From Thalassovita gelatinovora (GTDB lineage Bacteria; Pseudomonadota; Alphaproteobacteria; Rhodobacterales; Rhodobacteraceae), in assembly GCF_001458355.1 (NCBI RefSeq), contig NZ_CYSA01000010.1, positions 39,511 through 103,510 on the forward strand: a stretch of 64,000 nucleotides of DNA, in the 5' to 3' direction. A program made the position numbers and the translations under genes. The notes beneath the pieces are model-generated. The model was not told the origin of the DNA. It made no database searches and saw nothing but the letters and a program-made list of their open reading frames with translations. Of this stretch, positions 1-8,325 are shown piece by piece (position 1 is the stretch's first letter; each line of letters opens with the position of its first letter).

Positions 1-379
1 CGGTGGAAGACAGCGCGAAAATCATCCCCACCGCCAGCGCCGGGCGCCATTCCAACCCCAAAGCCATCGACAATGCCATCATCGCCGCCGTGCTCAGCCC
101 GACCTGCAAACCGCCCAACCCGATCAGCTTGTGGCGCATGTCCCACAGCGTGCGCGGGGTCAATTCCAGCCCGATCAGGAACAGCATCATCACCACGCCG
201 AATTCGGCAAAATGCTGCAAATCCTGAGTTTCTGCACCGACCAGCCCAAACACGGGACCGATCACGATCCCGGCGGTCAGATATCCAAGAACGGATCCCA
301 GCCCAAGCCGCGCGGCCAGCGGCACCGCGATCACCGCGGCGAGAAGATAGATTGTGGCGGCAAACAGAAACTCGTGCAT
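1..379 (-). CDS. KefB/CPA2-type cation:proton antiporter, N-terminal part (cut by window edge)
   Basis: Reading the minus strand from the ATG at 379 gives 126 uninterrupted residues running off the window edge. The sequence begins MHEFLFAATIYLL and is strongly hydrophobic. It contains GSVLGYLTAGIVIGP, FAEFGVVMMLFLIGLEL and a third hydrophobic run, the classic first helices of the monovalent cation:proton antiporter-2 (Kef/CPA2) family. Family members exchange K+ or Na+ for H+ across the inner membrane, often with a C-terminal TrkA-N domain that lies outside this window. The start lies 17 nt after the stop of the Lrp-type regulator on the same strand, so the two may be cotranscribed. Family assignment is strong; the ion and any glutathione gating cannot be judged. 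Confidence 0.85.
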   Translation of the reverse strand, partial: MHEFLFAATIYLLAAVIAVPLAARLGLGSVLGYLTAGIVIGPVFGLVGAETQDLQHFAEFGVVMMLFLIGLELTPRTLWDMRHKLIGLGGLQVGLSTAAMMALSMALGLEWRPALAVGMIFALSST

Positions 380-396
380 GATCTTGGATCGGCCTT

Positions 397-852
397 TCAG
401 GTTGGCAATGGGGCGTCTTGTTTAAATTGGTCCATCACGATCTGGCTTTGAACGCGGGACACGGCGGGGTGGGGCAGCAATATGTCGTGGATCAGGGCAT
501 TGAGCGCGGTCAGGTCGGTACAATACACCCGAAGCAGGTAATCGGCATCACCGGTCAGGGTCCAGGCGCTGATGATCTCGGGGCGCAACCCGATCAGCCG
601 GGCAAAGCCGCGGGCCTGATCCGGTCCGTGGGTGCCCAATTGCACCTGCACGAAGGCCTGCACGCTCAGCCCCAACCGTTTCGGATCAAGCCGGGCGGCA
701 TAATTCACGATATAGCCCTCGGCTTCCAACCGTTGCCGCCGCCGCCCGGCCTGGCTTGGCGACAGGTTCAGCAGTTCCGACAATTCCTGTGCGGTCAAAT
801 GGGCATTTTTTTGCAGCACGGCCAGCAGCCGCTTATCGATGTCATCCAGCAT
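397..852 (-). CDS. Lrp/AsnC-family transcriptional regulator
   Basis: A 151-residue protein starting MLDDIDKRLLAVLQ. The N-terminal 60 residues form an AsnC-type helix-turn-helix (LTAQELSELLNLSPSQAGRR). The rest is the RAM/ligand-binding domain typical of Lrp/AsnC proteins, with normal family length. I chose the ATG at 852 because the N-terminus then matches the family; a longer reading frame exists upstream but adds non-family residues. It is divergent from 4-hydroxyphenylpyruvate dioxygenase with about 140 bp between the start codons, so it plausibly controls aromatic amino acid breakdown. That target is inferred from position only. The antiporter gene follows closely on the same strand. 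Confidence 0.88.
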   Translation of the reverse strand: MLDDIDKRLLAVLQKNAHLTAQELSELLNLSPSQAGRRRQRLEAEGYIVNYAARLDPKRLGLSVQAFVQVQLGTHGPDQARGFARLIGLRPEIISAWTLTGDADYLLRVYCTDLTALNALIHDILLPHPAVSRVQSQIVMDQFKQDAPLPT

Positions 853-992
853 ATGCGTAATTTCGTCATTTTTTCTAAATGTAATGCGACAAACCCGCAT
901 GACAACCGTTGATTGCTACAAAAAATGCGCAAATTTCCGGTGTAATTGCCTGTATTTATAGCACAGAAACGCAGCGAACAGGAGAAACGCGC

Positions 993-2090
993 ATGGGACC
1001 CTTCCCGCATGACGCCCCACAGGCCAAGATCAGCCCCGAAAACCCCGCCGGTACCGACGGGTTCGAATTCGTCGAATTTGCCCATCCCGACCCCGAAGAA
1101 CTGCGCGCGCTGTTCACCCGCATGGGCTATGCGCGCGTCGCCAAGCACAAGACAAAGAATGTCGAACTATGGCAGCAGGGTGATATCACCTATATCCTGA
1201 ACGACGAACCGAACAGCTTTGCCAGCAACTTCGTCACGGAACATGGCCCCTGCGCCCCTGCGATGGGATGGCGCGTGGTCGATGCGCAGCACGCCTATGA
1301 TCATGCCGTGGCGCAGGGTGCGGAACCTTATGATGGCGACGATAAAACGCTGGACTGGCCCGCGATCAAGGGTATCGGCGGGTCGCTGATCTATTTCACC
1401 GACCAATATCACGATACCTCGCCCTATAACGAAGAATTCGACTGGCTGTGCCCGTCGAAACCCGAAGGCGTCGGGTTCTACTACCTCGATCACCTGACCC
1501 ATAACGTGTTCAAGGGCAACATGGACAAGTGGTTCCAATTCTACGGTAAACTGTTCAATTTCCACGAAATCCGCTTTTTCGATATCGAAGGCAAATTCAC
1601 CGGGTTGTTTTCCCGCGCCCTGACCTCGCCCTGCGGCCGTATCCGCATCCCGATCAACGAAGATCGCGGCGAAACCGGCCAGATCGTCAGCTATCTGAAG
1701 AAATACAAGGGCGAAGGCATTCAACATATCGCAGTCGGGTCCAACGATATCTATGGATCGACCGATGCGATTGCCGCAAATGGCGTCCAATTCATGCCCG
1801 GCCCGAACGAAGCCTATTACGAATTGTCGAAAACCCGTGTCGTCGATCATGACGAACCGATCGACCGGATGATGAAACACGGCATCCTGATCGACGGCGA
1901 AGGCGTGGTTGATGGCGGCGAAACCCGGATCCTATTGCAGATCTTCTCGAAAACCGTGATCGGGCCGATCTTCTTTGAATTCATTCAACGCAAGGGCGAT
2001 GACGGCTTCGGCGAAGGTAATTTCAAGGCCTTGTTCGAATCCATCGAACGCGAACAGATCGAAAACGGCGAAATCGAAGCCGCCGAATAA
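993..2090 (+). CDS. hppD: 4-hydroxyphenylpyruvate dioxygenase
   Basis: A 365-residue enzyme that converts 4-hydroxyphenylpyruvate, O2 and Fe(II) to homogentisate in tyrosine catabolism. Two vicinal-oxygen-chelate domains are visible. The iron triad fits His167 (DHLTHNV), His245 (GIQHIAV) and Glu329 (IFFEF), with spacings close to those of the Pseudomonas enzyme (161/240/322). The C-terminal GEGNFKALFESIEREQ is a family hallmark. The ATG at 993 is preceded by AGGAGAAACGCGC, which decides the start over an upstream in-frame one. It stands alone on this strand, with an Lrp-type regulator divergent upstream and a strong terminator downstream. Homogentisate dioxygenase and later steps are not in the window. 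Confidence 0.97.
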   Translation: MGPFPHDAPQAKISPENPAGTDGFEFVEFAHPDPEELRALFTRMGYARVAKHKTKNVELWQQGDITYILNDEPNSFASNFVTEHGPCAPAMGWRVVDAQHAYDHAVAQGAEPYDGDDKTLDWPAIKGIGGSLIYFTDQYHDTSPYNEEFDWLCPSKPEGVGFYYLDHLTHNVFKGNMDKWFQFYGKLFNFHEIRFFDIEGKFTGLFSRALTSPCGRIRIPINEDRGETGQIVSYLKKYKGEGIQHIAVGSNDIYGSTDAIAANGVQFMPGPNEAYYELSKTRVVDHDEPIDRMMKHGILIDGEGVVDGGETRILLQIFSKTVIGPIFFEFIQRKGDDGFGEGNFKALFESIEREQIENGEIEAAE

Positions 2091-2108
2091 TCGGTTGCCG
2101 GATCGTGC

Positions 2109-2134
2109 AAAGCCCTGCTTCGGCAGGGCTTTTT
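2109..2134 (+). terminator. Rho-independent terminator after hppD
   Basis: A perfect 10-bp stem (AAAGCCCTGC / GCAGGGCTTT) with a TTCG tetraloop is followed by T residues, about 20 nt after the hppD stop. Confidence 0.92.
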
Positions 2135-2193
2135 CGCGGTCGGGCTAAGGTGTGCCGTGCCCGACCGTTCATTTCTTGCTGGTTTCCGATGCC

Positions 2194-2994
2194 CTACTTC
2201 TCTGGCAACGTGATCAGATAGGCGAGCACATCCGCCGCTATATCGCCGCCGAAGGCCCGCAGGTTCGCCATCTCGACACCCGGGTGTGCGCTCAGTATCT
2301 TGTGAAGCACTTCGTCGGGGGCTGCTGCGGCTTCGGTTCCGACATAGGCGTGGTCGTCCCCTTCGCCCCAGTCAAGCCGTTTGCCGTCAAACCCGTGGCA
2401 CGCCGCACAAACCGTCTGAAATACACCACGTCCGACCGTCGCGTCACCTGCAATCACAGCCCGGTTCGACAGGTCGATATACTTTGACACGTCGACCTGT
2501 CCACGGGTCACAAACGCGGTGATCCGTGGCATCTCGTCGTCGCTGATCATGTCCGGGGTGTAGCCATGCACGGACGACCGCAGCAGCGCGGCAATGGCCG
2601 GTTCGGGCATGCCGATGGCCCCTTCGATGCCCTTGATCCCGGTGAAATGGCTGCCATCGCGGTAGATGCCAGCGGCGCCGCGATAGTCCCAGCCGTGGCA
2701 TTCCTTGCAGCGCCATGTGGTGCTGCCCGATTGTTTGGAACTGGCGGGATAGGCCGGATGGGTGCTTTCGGGCAGTTCGCGATCCAGAGCATCGGCCCAG
2801 TTGTCATAAATCCGGCCACCCGCAGCCAGCAACCAAGGTTCCGAGATCGTTTCAGGCGACCCATGGACAAATTCCTGAGCATCCTCACCATGAGAATAAT
2901 CACGATCTTCGTCGTCAGCGAATACCATCGAGGCAGAAAGACTTACTACCAAGCCGATTAAAAAAAATAGATTTCCATTCCGTGAATGCGTCAT
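2194..2994 (-). CDS. Periplasmic two-haem c-type cytochrome
   Basis: A 266-residue protein with a signal peptide (hydrophobic LFFLIGLVVSLSASMVFA, cleavage near residue 26) and two haem-attachment motifs, CKECH (Cys96/Cys99/His100) and CAACH (Cys196/Cys199/His200). It should be a periplasmic electron carrier or an enzyme electron subunit. The start at 2994 is set by a strong GGGAGGAAAAG ribosome binding site just upstream; an in-frame extension to 3144 lacks one. No oxidoreductase partner is next to it: hppD lies convergent on the other side and a small secreted protein lies upstream on the same strand. The specific redox partner is unknown. Confidence 0.88.
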   Translation of the reverse strand: MTHSRNGNLFFLIGLVVSLSASMVFADDEDRDYSHGEDAQEFVHGSPETISEPWLLAAGGRIYDNWADALDRELPESTHPAYPASSKQSGSTTWRCKECHGWDYRGAAGIYRDGSHFTGIKGIEGAIGMPEPAIAALLRSSVHGYTPDMISDDEMPRITAFVTRGQVDVSKYIDLSNRAVIAGDATVGRGVFQTVCAACHGFDGKRLDWGEGDDHAYVGTEAAAAPDEVLHKILSAHPGVEMANLRAFGGDIAADVLAYLITLPEK

Positions 2995-3291
2995 CTTTTC
3001 CTCCCAAAAAAGCTGCATAGGAATGTTCGCGCGGTTTAGTTCGAAAAGCGTAGCACAGTTGGAACCGATCAAGGGAAATAATCTATCAGCGGGTTGGGGG
3101 CGTGCGGGGTATTGACGCCAGCGCAGGCACCGTAACAGCGGCAAGAACGCTCCCTCGCGTTCCCAAATGACATAGGCGCAGTGCTGCGGCTGCAGTTCAT
3201 CTCGGCCTGTGCGCCATCATGAAGCGCGCTCAAGCTCTATACCGGCGACAACCGCCGCGAAAAACAACCGCCAAGGCTTTGATAGCAGAAT

Positions 3292-3316
3292 GCTTGGGCG
3301 CCCATCGCGCCCAAGC
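3292..3316 (-). terminator. Perfect hairpin downstream of the small secreted protein gene
   Basis: A 10-bp perfect inverted repeat (GCTTGGGCGC / GCGCCCAAGC) with a 5-nt loop lies about 27 nt past the stop of the minus-strand gene at 3343. There is no clean T-run on the minus strand, so it may be a weak terminator or a 3' end stabiliser. Confidence 0.5.
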
Positions 3317-3342
3317 TTGTCGAAGTGGCTGAATGCCCCGTT

Positions 3343-3669
3343 TCAATCGATGGTGAACGTTCCAATGCTACATACATCAAAGTTCTTTTCCGTAAGCTGA
3401 TCCCCATCGTCGAAGGTCACAAGGAAATCGAATTTGCAGTAACCGGTGCCGTCATCAAAGTTGATGTCGACCTTCTGGCCATGTTCCAGAACGTCGTTGC
3501 CAAGAATATCTTCTTCCCAGGAATTGGCGCCTACATTCGACCCCTGGAATTCAACGATCGTATACCCGGAATTGTTGACAATGGTGACTTTGCGGTTGGC
3601 GGCTTGGCTCGATGTCGCGCCCATTTGCGCAACGACAAGTGCGATAGCTGCGATAAGTTTGGTCTTCAT
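3343..3669 (-). CDS. Small secreted protein of unknown function
   Basis: A 108-residue protein with a clear signal peptide (MKTKLIAAIALVVAQMGATSSQA, cleavage near residue 23). The mature region is rich in beta-strand-like residues (RKVTIVNNSGYTIVEFQGSN) and has two cysteines near its second half (TGYCKFDF and FDVCSIG) that could form a disulphide. The start at 3669 is preceded by CCAGGAGAGAAGACGCTT, a good ribosome binding site. I do not recognise a characterised family. Similar short periplasmic proteins occur as hypothetical proteins in Rhodobacterales, as far as I recall. Neighbours give no functional clue. Confidence 0.75.
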   Translation of the reverse strand: MKTKLIAAIALVVAQMGATSSQAANRKVTIVNNSGYTIVEFQGSNVGANSWEEDILGNDVLEHGQKVDINFDDGTGYCKFDFLVTFDDGDQLTEKNFDVCSIGTFTID

Positions 3670-3855
3670 AAGCGTCTTCTCTCCTGGAGCCCGCCGACGC
3701 CCCAAAGACGCCAGTCAAAATGGCTGCATGCCGGCAAATTACAGGCGATCATGGATTTGCATAGAGGAAATAGAAGTTAAGCCCAAAAATGAGATGACGA
3801 CGGCGAAACGACAGCGCTAAATGCTGGTAAAATACTGATTCGAAAGACAATAGCC

Positions 3856-4809
3856 GTGTCGCATCACCGAGACGTCCCGCCAAGCCATGATGCTGCCCGT
3901 TTGGTTGCGGACCCGTTGTTTTGGCGGGCTCTGTCAAAGCAGACCCAAGACCTTTTGACGGTGCATTCCACGATTCCAGCCGAGGTGCATTACCTCGCTG
4001 ATATTCGCCGTTGGATGATGATCCAGGTGGCAATTGGACTACATCTCGAACACCGGCGCGACCCGACATGCCCACAGCTGACACCCAAATCCCTGTTTGC
4101 CGCGCTTGACGGTACCGGCGTCGCAAGCCGCAACACCGTGCAGGCGTTTTTGCGCGAATTGACACGTGTACAGCTTGTTGATTCCGTAGCGCCCAAGACC
4201 ATCCGGCAACGCGCGCCAAAGGTATCTGAGAAAAGCGAAAAGTTGATGCAGGTCTATATCGACATCCACCTGCACGCGCTTGATACGATTGACGGGGCGG
4301 ATCGCAGGGCCTTCTTACAGCGAAACCCTTCGTTTCTGTTCTTCGTGCAGCCGGAATTCGCCAAACGCATATGCCGATCCGCAGCATGGTATGATCCGCC
4401 GGAAACCATCCGATGCTTTACCAATAGCACCTCAGGCAGCAGCATTTTGCATGATCTGGTGCTTGCGACGCAGGCGCTCCGTGTCGATGTCGATGACAGG
4501 GTCTGGGTCGGCACGGTTTCGGCCGCAGGTTTGGCGCAACGCTATCAGGTTTCTCCAGCGCATGTCGCAAGGATGCTGAGTCGCGCCAGTGAACTTGGCG
4601 CAATCGGCTGGTCCCACGCCGGTCGGCGCGGAGATTGCTGGCTCTCGGCGCCGCTTTGCAAATCTTATCTGCTTTGGCAGGCTGAAAAGCTTTCCATCCT
4701 GTCCTATGCCTTCAAAGACGCGGTCCGGTCCTTTGTTGACAATGCCGCCCCCCGCGCAATGGCGCGAGAGACACAAGGCACAGCCAAAATCGCCACAGAT
4801 GTCAGTTAG
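3856..4809 (+). CDS. Hypothetical protein with a C-terminal helix-turn-helix
   Basis: A 317-residue soluble protein starting at a GTG. Around residues 225-255 it has a convincing HTH-like stretch (GLAQRYQVSPAHVARMLSRASELGAIGW), and a second possible winged-helix segment lies around residues 75-110 (GVASRNTVQAFLRELTRVQLVD). No enzymatic motif was seen. A DNA-binding role is therefore likely, but no named regulator family was recognised. The ribosome binding site before the GTG is weak, so the true start could differ. It begins an accessory stretch that contains an IS remnant and a KAP NTPase. Confidence 0.75.
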   Translation: MSHHRDVPPSHDAARLVADPLFWRALSKQTQDLLTVHSTIPAEVHYLADIRRWMMIQVAIGLHLEHRRDPTCPQLTPKSLFAALDGTGVASRNTVQAFLRELTRVQLVDSVAPKTIRQRAPKVSEKSEKLMQVYIDIHLHALDTIDGADRRAFLQRNPSFLFFVQPEFAKRICRSAAWYDPPETIRCFTNSTSGSSILHDLVLATQALRVDVDDRVWVGTVSAAGLAQRYQVSPAHVARMLSRASELGAIGWSHAGRRGDCWLSAPLCKSYLLWQAEKLSILSYAFKDAVRSFVDNAAPRAMARETQGTAKIATDVS

Positions 4810-4850
4810 GGTTTAACGCCTACGAATGACGGCGACGGGCGGGGCGGGGG

Positions 4851-4955
4851 ATCGCCAATCTCGTGCCCGATATCCGCAGACGAAAACGGAAGGCCGTGTG
4901 CACCCCCAACAAACCCGAACAGATCGAAAAAACCAGCCTCGAAACCATCGCATAG
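4851..4955 (+). pseudogene. Possible 3' end remnant of a lost gene
   Basis: A short open frame ends in a stop at 4953-4955 and reads RKRKAVCTPNKPEQIEKTSLETIA before the stop. It sits directly upstream of a strong terminator hairpin, as the tail of a real gene would, but has no start or body. It could be a decayed gene end or chance. I cannot assign a family. Confidence 0.2.
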
Positions 4956-4973
4956 ATGGTCCCTGAAACGAAC

Positions 4974-4997
4974 AAAGCCCCGCTTCGGCGGGGCTTT
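4974..4997. terminator. Strong hairpin terminator, usable in both directions
   Basis: A perfect 10-bp stem (AAAGCCCCGC / GCGGGGCTTT) with a TTCG loop lies 25 nt past the stop of the minus-strand CMD-domain gene. It would also end plus-strand transcription coming from 4.8 kb. Confidence 0.85.
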
Positions 4998-5022
4998 GTC
5001 TTTCGGGTAGGCAAATTCGCGA

Positions 5023-5592
5023 TCAGACCTTCAAAGGGGTGTCGCTCCGCTGCCATTCAAGGGGTTTGAACACGGCATCAACCGGTGTTTCCGCAACATG
5101 ATTGATGTAGTTCGACATGGTTTTCTGAGCCAGCCCCAAGATCACATCAAGCACGGCCCGGTGGCCATAGCCGGCATCAAAGAACGCCTGCATCTGGGCC
5201 TCTGAAACATTGCCGCGTTCGCGCACCATCTGAACGGTGAATGTCCGCAGCGCTTCAAGCTTAGCAGTGGGCAGCGGCGCTTCGTTGCGCAGCGCCTCGG
5301 TCAGCGCGTCAGAGACTTTCATCATTTTTGCGATGCCGGTATGGGCCGGAACGCAGTAATGGCAGCCGTGTTCCACATTGATCGCCTGCCAGACAACGGT
5401 CAGCTCCTCCGCATCAAAATCCGTTTCCGTGAACAGCTTGTGAAGGGTTTGGTAGCCCTCATATGCCTGCGGGCTTTCGGCCAGAACTTTGTGCAGGCCG
5501 GGAAGGCGGCCAAAGGCCTTTTGTGATTTTTCCAACAGGGGTTTCGACGCTTCCGGGGATGTGTCCAGATCGTGTGAGGGGAAGTTCAGCAT
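5023..5592 (-). CDS. Carboxymuconolactone decarboxylase (AhpD-like) family protein
   Basis: A 189-residue protein with the CMD-fold signature EHGCHYCVPAHT. Cys77 and Cys80 form the CxxC of the AhpD-type peroxidase-related subfamily. Such proteins often reduce peroxides or partner reactive-species detoxification, although many are uncharacterised. It is divergent from a TetR repressor, with two near-identical palindromes (5639-5678) between them, so repression by that TetR is likely. The start codon follows a short leader next to the operator region. Substrate unknown. Confidence 0.88.
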   Translation of the reverse strand: MLNFPSHDLDTSPEASKPLLEKSQKAFGRLPGLHKVLAESPQAYEGYQTLHKLFTETDFDAEELTVVWQAINVEHGCHYCVPAHTGIAKMMKVSDALTEALRNEAPLPTAKLEALRTFTVQMVRERGNVSEAQMQAFFDAGYGHRAVLDVILGLAQKTMSNYINHVAETPVDAVFKPLEWQRSDTPLKV

Positions 5593-5638
5593 TTTGGGTG
5601 TCTTTCATAAACTGCGTATATTCACTCTTTAGGCTTTC

Positions 5639-5678
5639 TTGAGCGATCACTCAAGTATATAGTTGAGCAATCACTCAA
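5639..5678. promoter_or_regulatory. Twin palindromic operators for the divergent TetR repressor
   Basis: Two copies of a 16-bp palindrome, TTGAGCGATCACTCAA (5639-5654) and TTGAGCAATCACTCAA (5663-5678), start 24 bp apart. They lie between the CMD-domain gene and the tetR gene. Inverted TTGAG/CTCAA half-sites are typical of TetR operators. Assignment to this particular TetR is by position. Confidence 0.8.
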
Positions 5679-5694
5679 GAAAGATGGTGACCCA

Positions 5695-6267
5695 ATGTCC
5701 CGCAAGCCGAACTATGACCGTAATGAATTGATTGACCGCTCGCGCGACCTGTTTTGGCGGCAGGGTTGGGCGGGTACGTCTTTGAAAGACCTCGAATCCG
5801 TTTTGCAGATGAAACCGGGCAGCTTCTACGCGGCCTTTGGATCAAAGGATGCCTTGTTCGAACTCGCGATGGAAAAATATGCCATCGATGGCCTTGAACG
5901 GCTCGGCAAACTGGCGCGCGACCATGGCCCGATCAAGGCGCTGCAACGCTTTCCCCGGATGGCGATCGAAAACGAAGACGCCCCGGCCAAGGCGTGCATG
6001 CTCTCCAAGACCCTGCTCGAACTTCAGGCGCACAACCACCCGTTGGCGCAAAAAGCAAACCTGCATCTTCTGAAAATGGAAAGCCGTTTTGCAGACTTGT
6101 TTGAACAGGCGCAATCCAGCGGCGACATTGACAGCGCCCACGACCCCAAGCGGCTTGCCCGCCGGTATCAATCCGACCTTTTGGGGCTGCGCGTCTCTGC
6201 GGAACGCGAAGGCGTCGACGCAATGGCAATCGCCGCAGAGCTCGCGGAGGGTTTGACCAGACTTTGA
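5695..6267 (+). CDS. TetR/AcrR-family transcriptional repressor
   Basis: A 190-residue protein with an N-terminal TetR helix-turn-helix (residues about 8-54: LIDRSRDLFWRQGWAGTSLKDLESVLQMKPGSFYAAFGSKDALF) and an all-helical C-terminal ligand domain. Its start lies 17 nt from the second of two palindromic operators, so it most likely represses itself and the divergent AhpD-like gene. The YxxFGSKDALF end of the HTH region resembles regulators that respond to electrophiles or quinones, but the inducer is unknown. Confidence 0.9.
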   Translation: MSRKPNYDRNELIDRSRDLFWRQGWAGTSLKDLESVLQMKPGSFYAAFGSKDALFELAMEKYAIDGLERLGKLARDHGPIKALQRFPRMAIENEDAPAKACMLSKTLLELQAHNHPLAQKANLHLLKMESRFADLFEQAQSSGDIDSAHDPKRLARRYQSDLLGLRVSAEREGVDAMAIAAELAEGLTRL

Positions 6268-6447
6268 CCCCCCATGCGCTCGGGCGACCGGGCAGGGGAG
6301 GACCGGGGCGCTGCCGCCCATACGTGCCCTGGCGCGGTTCAGATCATGGTGGCGCGATCTGGACATTGGCGGTGGTCTGTTCTGACGGCGGCTTTGCGCA
6401 GGGAGTGAACTTTGCAAAGTCGTGTCATCTACCGAAAGCGGTCGTTC

Positions 6448-6557
6448 ATTCCGATGTCTTCGACTGCATCGAACGCTTCTATATCCCGAAGCGTCGACAT
6501 TCGAAGCTGGGCTATCTAAGCCCGGTGGCACTCGAGGCCCGAGCTACCGAAACCTAA
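6448..6557 (+). pseudogene. IS3-family transposase (OrfB) C-terminal remnant
   Basis: The last about 36 codons read DVFDCIERFYIPKRRHSKLG then YLSPVALEARA, which matches the conserved end of IS3-family integrase-type transposases. No catalytic DDE region is present upstream, so only the 3' end survives. It marks a site of past insertion next to the KAP NTPase gene. Confidence 0.8.
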
Positions 6558-6661
6558 TCTAGTATCCGCGGAACCGCCAGCAGGACAAGCGCCGGAGACA
6601 TTCATTTCGGTAGATCAAATCCGACCCCGCATTGGCATCTAATCTGGATCACTCGCCGGGG

Positions 6662-8077
6662 TCAGCTCAAGTCTTCCGAAACAAGCACAGAAGCTACTCC
6701 GTCTAGAACGCTCCGATGGGAGGGGATGTAGTGGGGCGCCAAGGCAATGAAGGCCAAAGCCCAAGGTTTGTAGTTGTTGCCTTCAGGGTTGAAGTAGCGA
6801 TCCGCGGGCAGATCCAATAGCTCAGGCGCCTTCTCCCGCACCACCGAGTTCTTGCGGCCGTCGGCTAGTCTCTCATCTTCAAAGCGGGAAATGTCATTTT
6901 CCTTCTGCCCTGATTGCGCTTCACCTTCCTCTGGCGTGAGAAAACTGCGTGGCAGGTGGGCTTGTTTTACTTTTGAGGGGCTTTCATCTTTGAATGCCAT
7001 GAATACGAGCAAAGGCGCATCCAGCGGGCGGTCCGCGTAGCAGCGCAGAGCGACCTCGACCTTCAGCAGTATTCGCTTCGTCTTGCGCATAGATAAGCCA
7101 CACTCGACCGCGAGTATGCTCGCCAATTCCGCGGCACGATCCACCGAAAACGCTTCATTCTCGCCGTACGGAATCTTCAAGGGTAAATCACAGGCCAACT
7201 CGTAAACAGCCGTCTTGAACGCCTCAGGTTCTGGATCAAGTTTCAGTCGGATGTCGACGAACTTGTCGAGGTATTTTTCGTCTTCCTTCGCAACCCCGAA
7301 CCGGTGCCTCGCAAGGCTCTCCAAGTAGTCCGCATTCACCATCAAGCAGAAGACGAAGCCGGACTGGCCGAAGATGAGTTTCGTCGCTTCCAAGAAGGAA
7401 ATCGCATATTCAGGGTGGCAGCGATCAAGCTCGTCGATGATCACCACAACGCGCTCATTCTCGGCGCCTTCGACGAGCGCTGCCCGTAGAACTTCAAGCT
7501 GTTCGGGAAGTTCAGTTTTTCGAACTCTTTCAGCGGCCATCTGCGAAGCGATGAGTTGCCCCGCTACTTTCGACATCTCGCTGCCAACGTCCTTGATGAC
7601 ACCATCTAGCGCGTCAAAATCTTCTAGCTGGTCGATGGCGCTGTCGGTTATCGCTTCAAAGACTTCGTCTGCGCCAGACTTAAGCATGGCGCGGGTGAGT
7701 GCCCGTGCGCCGATGGCTCCAACTTTCCTAGCGGATTCCAGCGCTTTCTTACCCTTGCCTTTTTCGCCTTTCGGCAGCGCGTCCACGAGCGCGCCGAGCA
7801 GCGTAATGACAGGGTCGCCGGAGTGATCAGACTGCTGCACGTCGACTTCAACGACAACTTCGCCCGCGCTCTTGAGCTGTTTTGCCCAAGCTTTGCGGAA
7901 GAAGGTCTTGCCACGACCGAACCCGGCTTCGATCGAAATCACCTTTTCCGTGTCAATCGACTGAACGAGATTCGTGAAGGCATGGCCTATCTCTTCATAA
8001 CCTAGTCGGTCGTTTTCCCAAGCGTCTTCCGCAGATGTGTCCTTCAAAACAAGACCCCTCAATAATCCGTCAAGCAC
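6662..8077 (-). CDS. KAP-family P-loop NTPase
   Basis: A 471-residue protein with a KAP-type NTPase domain. Walker A is AGFGRGKT (residues 51-58) and Walker B is VVVIIDELDR (residues 210-219, Asp215/Glu216). Between them lies a long helical insertion (residues about 85-205) as in KAP proteins. A typical LDKFVDIRLKLDPEP segment follows. The start is a GTG at 8077; an in-frame TTG lies a few codons in. KAP NTPases include animal membrane signalling proteins and many sporadic bacterial proteins, several linked to phage defence. No partner effector gene is next to it: an IS3 remnant is downstream and an aminotransferase gene upstream. A defence role is only a guess. Confidence 0.85.
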   Translation of the reverse strand: MLDGLLRGLVLKDTSAEDAWENDRLGYEEIGHAFTNLVQSIDTEKVISIEAGFGRGKTFFRKAWAKQLKSAGEVVVEVDVQQSDHSGDPVITLLGALVDALPKGEKGKGKKALESARKVGAIGARALTRAMLKSGADEVFEAITDSAIDQLEDFDALDGVIKDVGSEMSKVAGQLIASQMAAERVRKTELPEQLEVLRAALVEGAENERVVVIIDELDRCHPEYAISFLEATKLIFGQSGFVFCLMVNADYLESLARHRFGVAKEDEKYLDKFVDIRLKLDPEPEAFKTAVYELACDLPLKIPYGENEAFSVDRAAELASILAVECGLSMRKTKRILLKVEVALRCYADRPLDAPLLVFMAFKDESPSKVKQAHLPRSFLTPEEGEAQSGQKENDISRFEDERLADGRKNSVVREKAPELLDLPADRYFNPEGNNYKPWALAFIALAPHYIPSHRSVLDGVASVLVSEDLS

Positions 8078-8325
8078 AGTAGCAACTACGAGAGAATCAT
8101 GAAAGGGTGACTAGTGGAAGAGAAGCAAGCCATCAATTAGCTGAAGGTCTGCTGTTACCTCGATGATAGTTCGCATTGAATGGCTAGTTTGGGGCTGACA
8201 GCAGTCATTCGCGGCTTGCCCTATAAGCAGCAGCTTTAAGTCCCCAAGTCCCCGTTCTCCCCCAACGGGGCAATCTGTACTCTTTCCCGCTGCAAATTGT
8301 ACAAATGCCCTCAAACTTCTATGCG

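Noticed and set aside
8111..8314. 67-codon minus-strand frame beside the KAP NTPase
   Set aside because: No ribosome binding site, no helix or domain pattern; the 8078-8325 gap is better left as non-coding.
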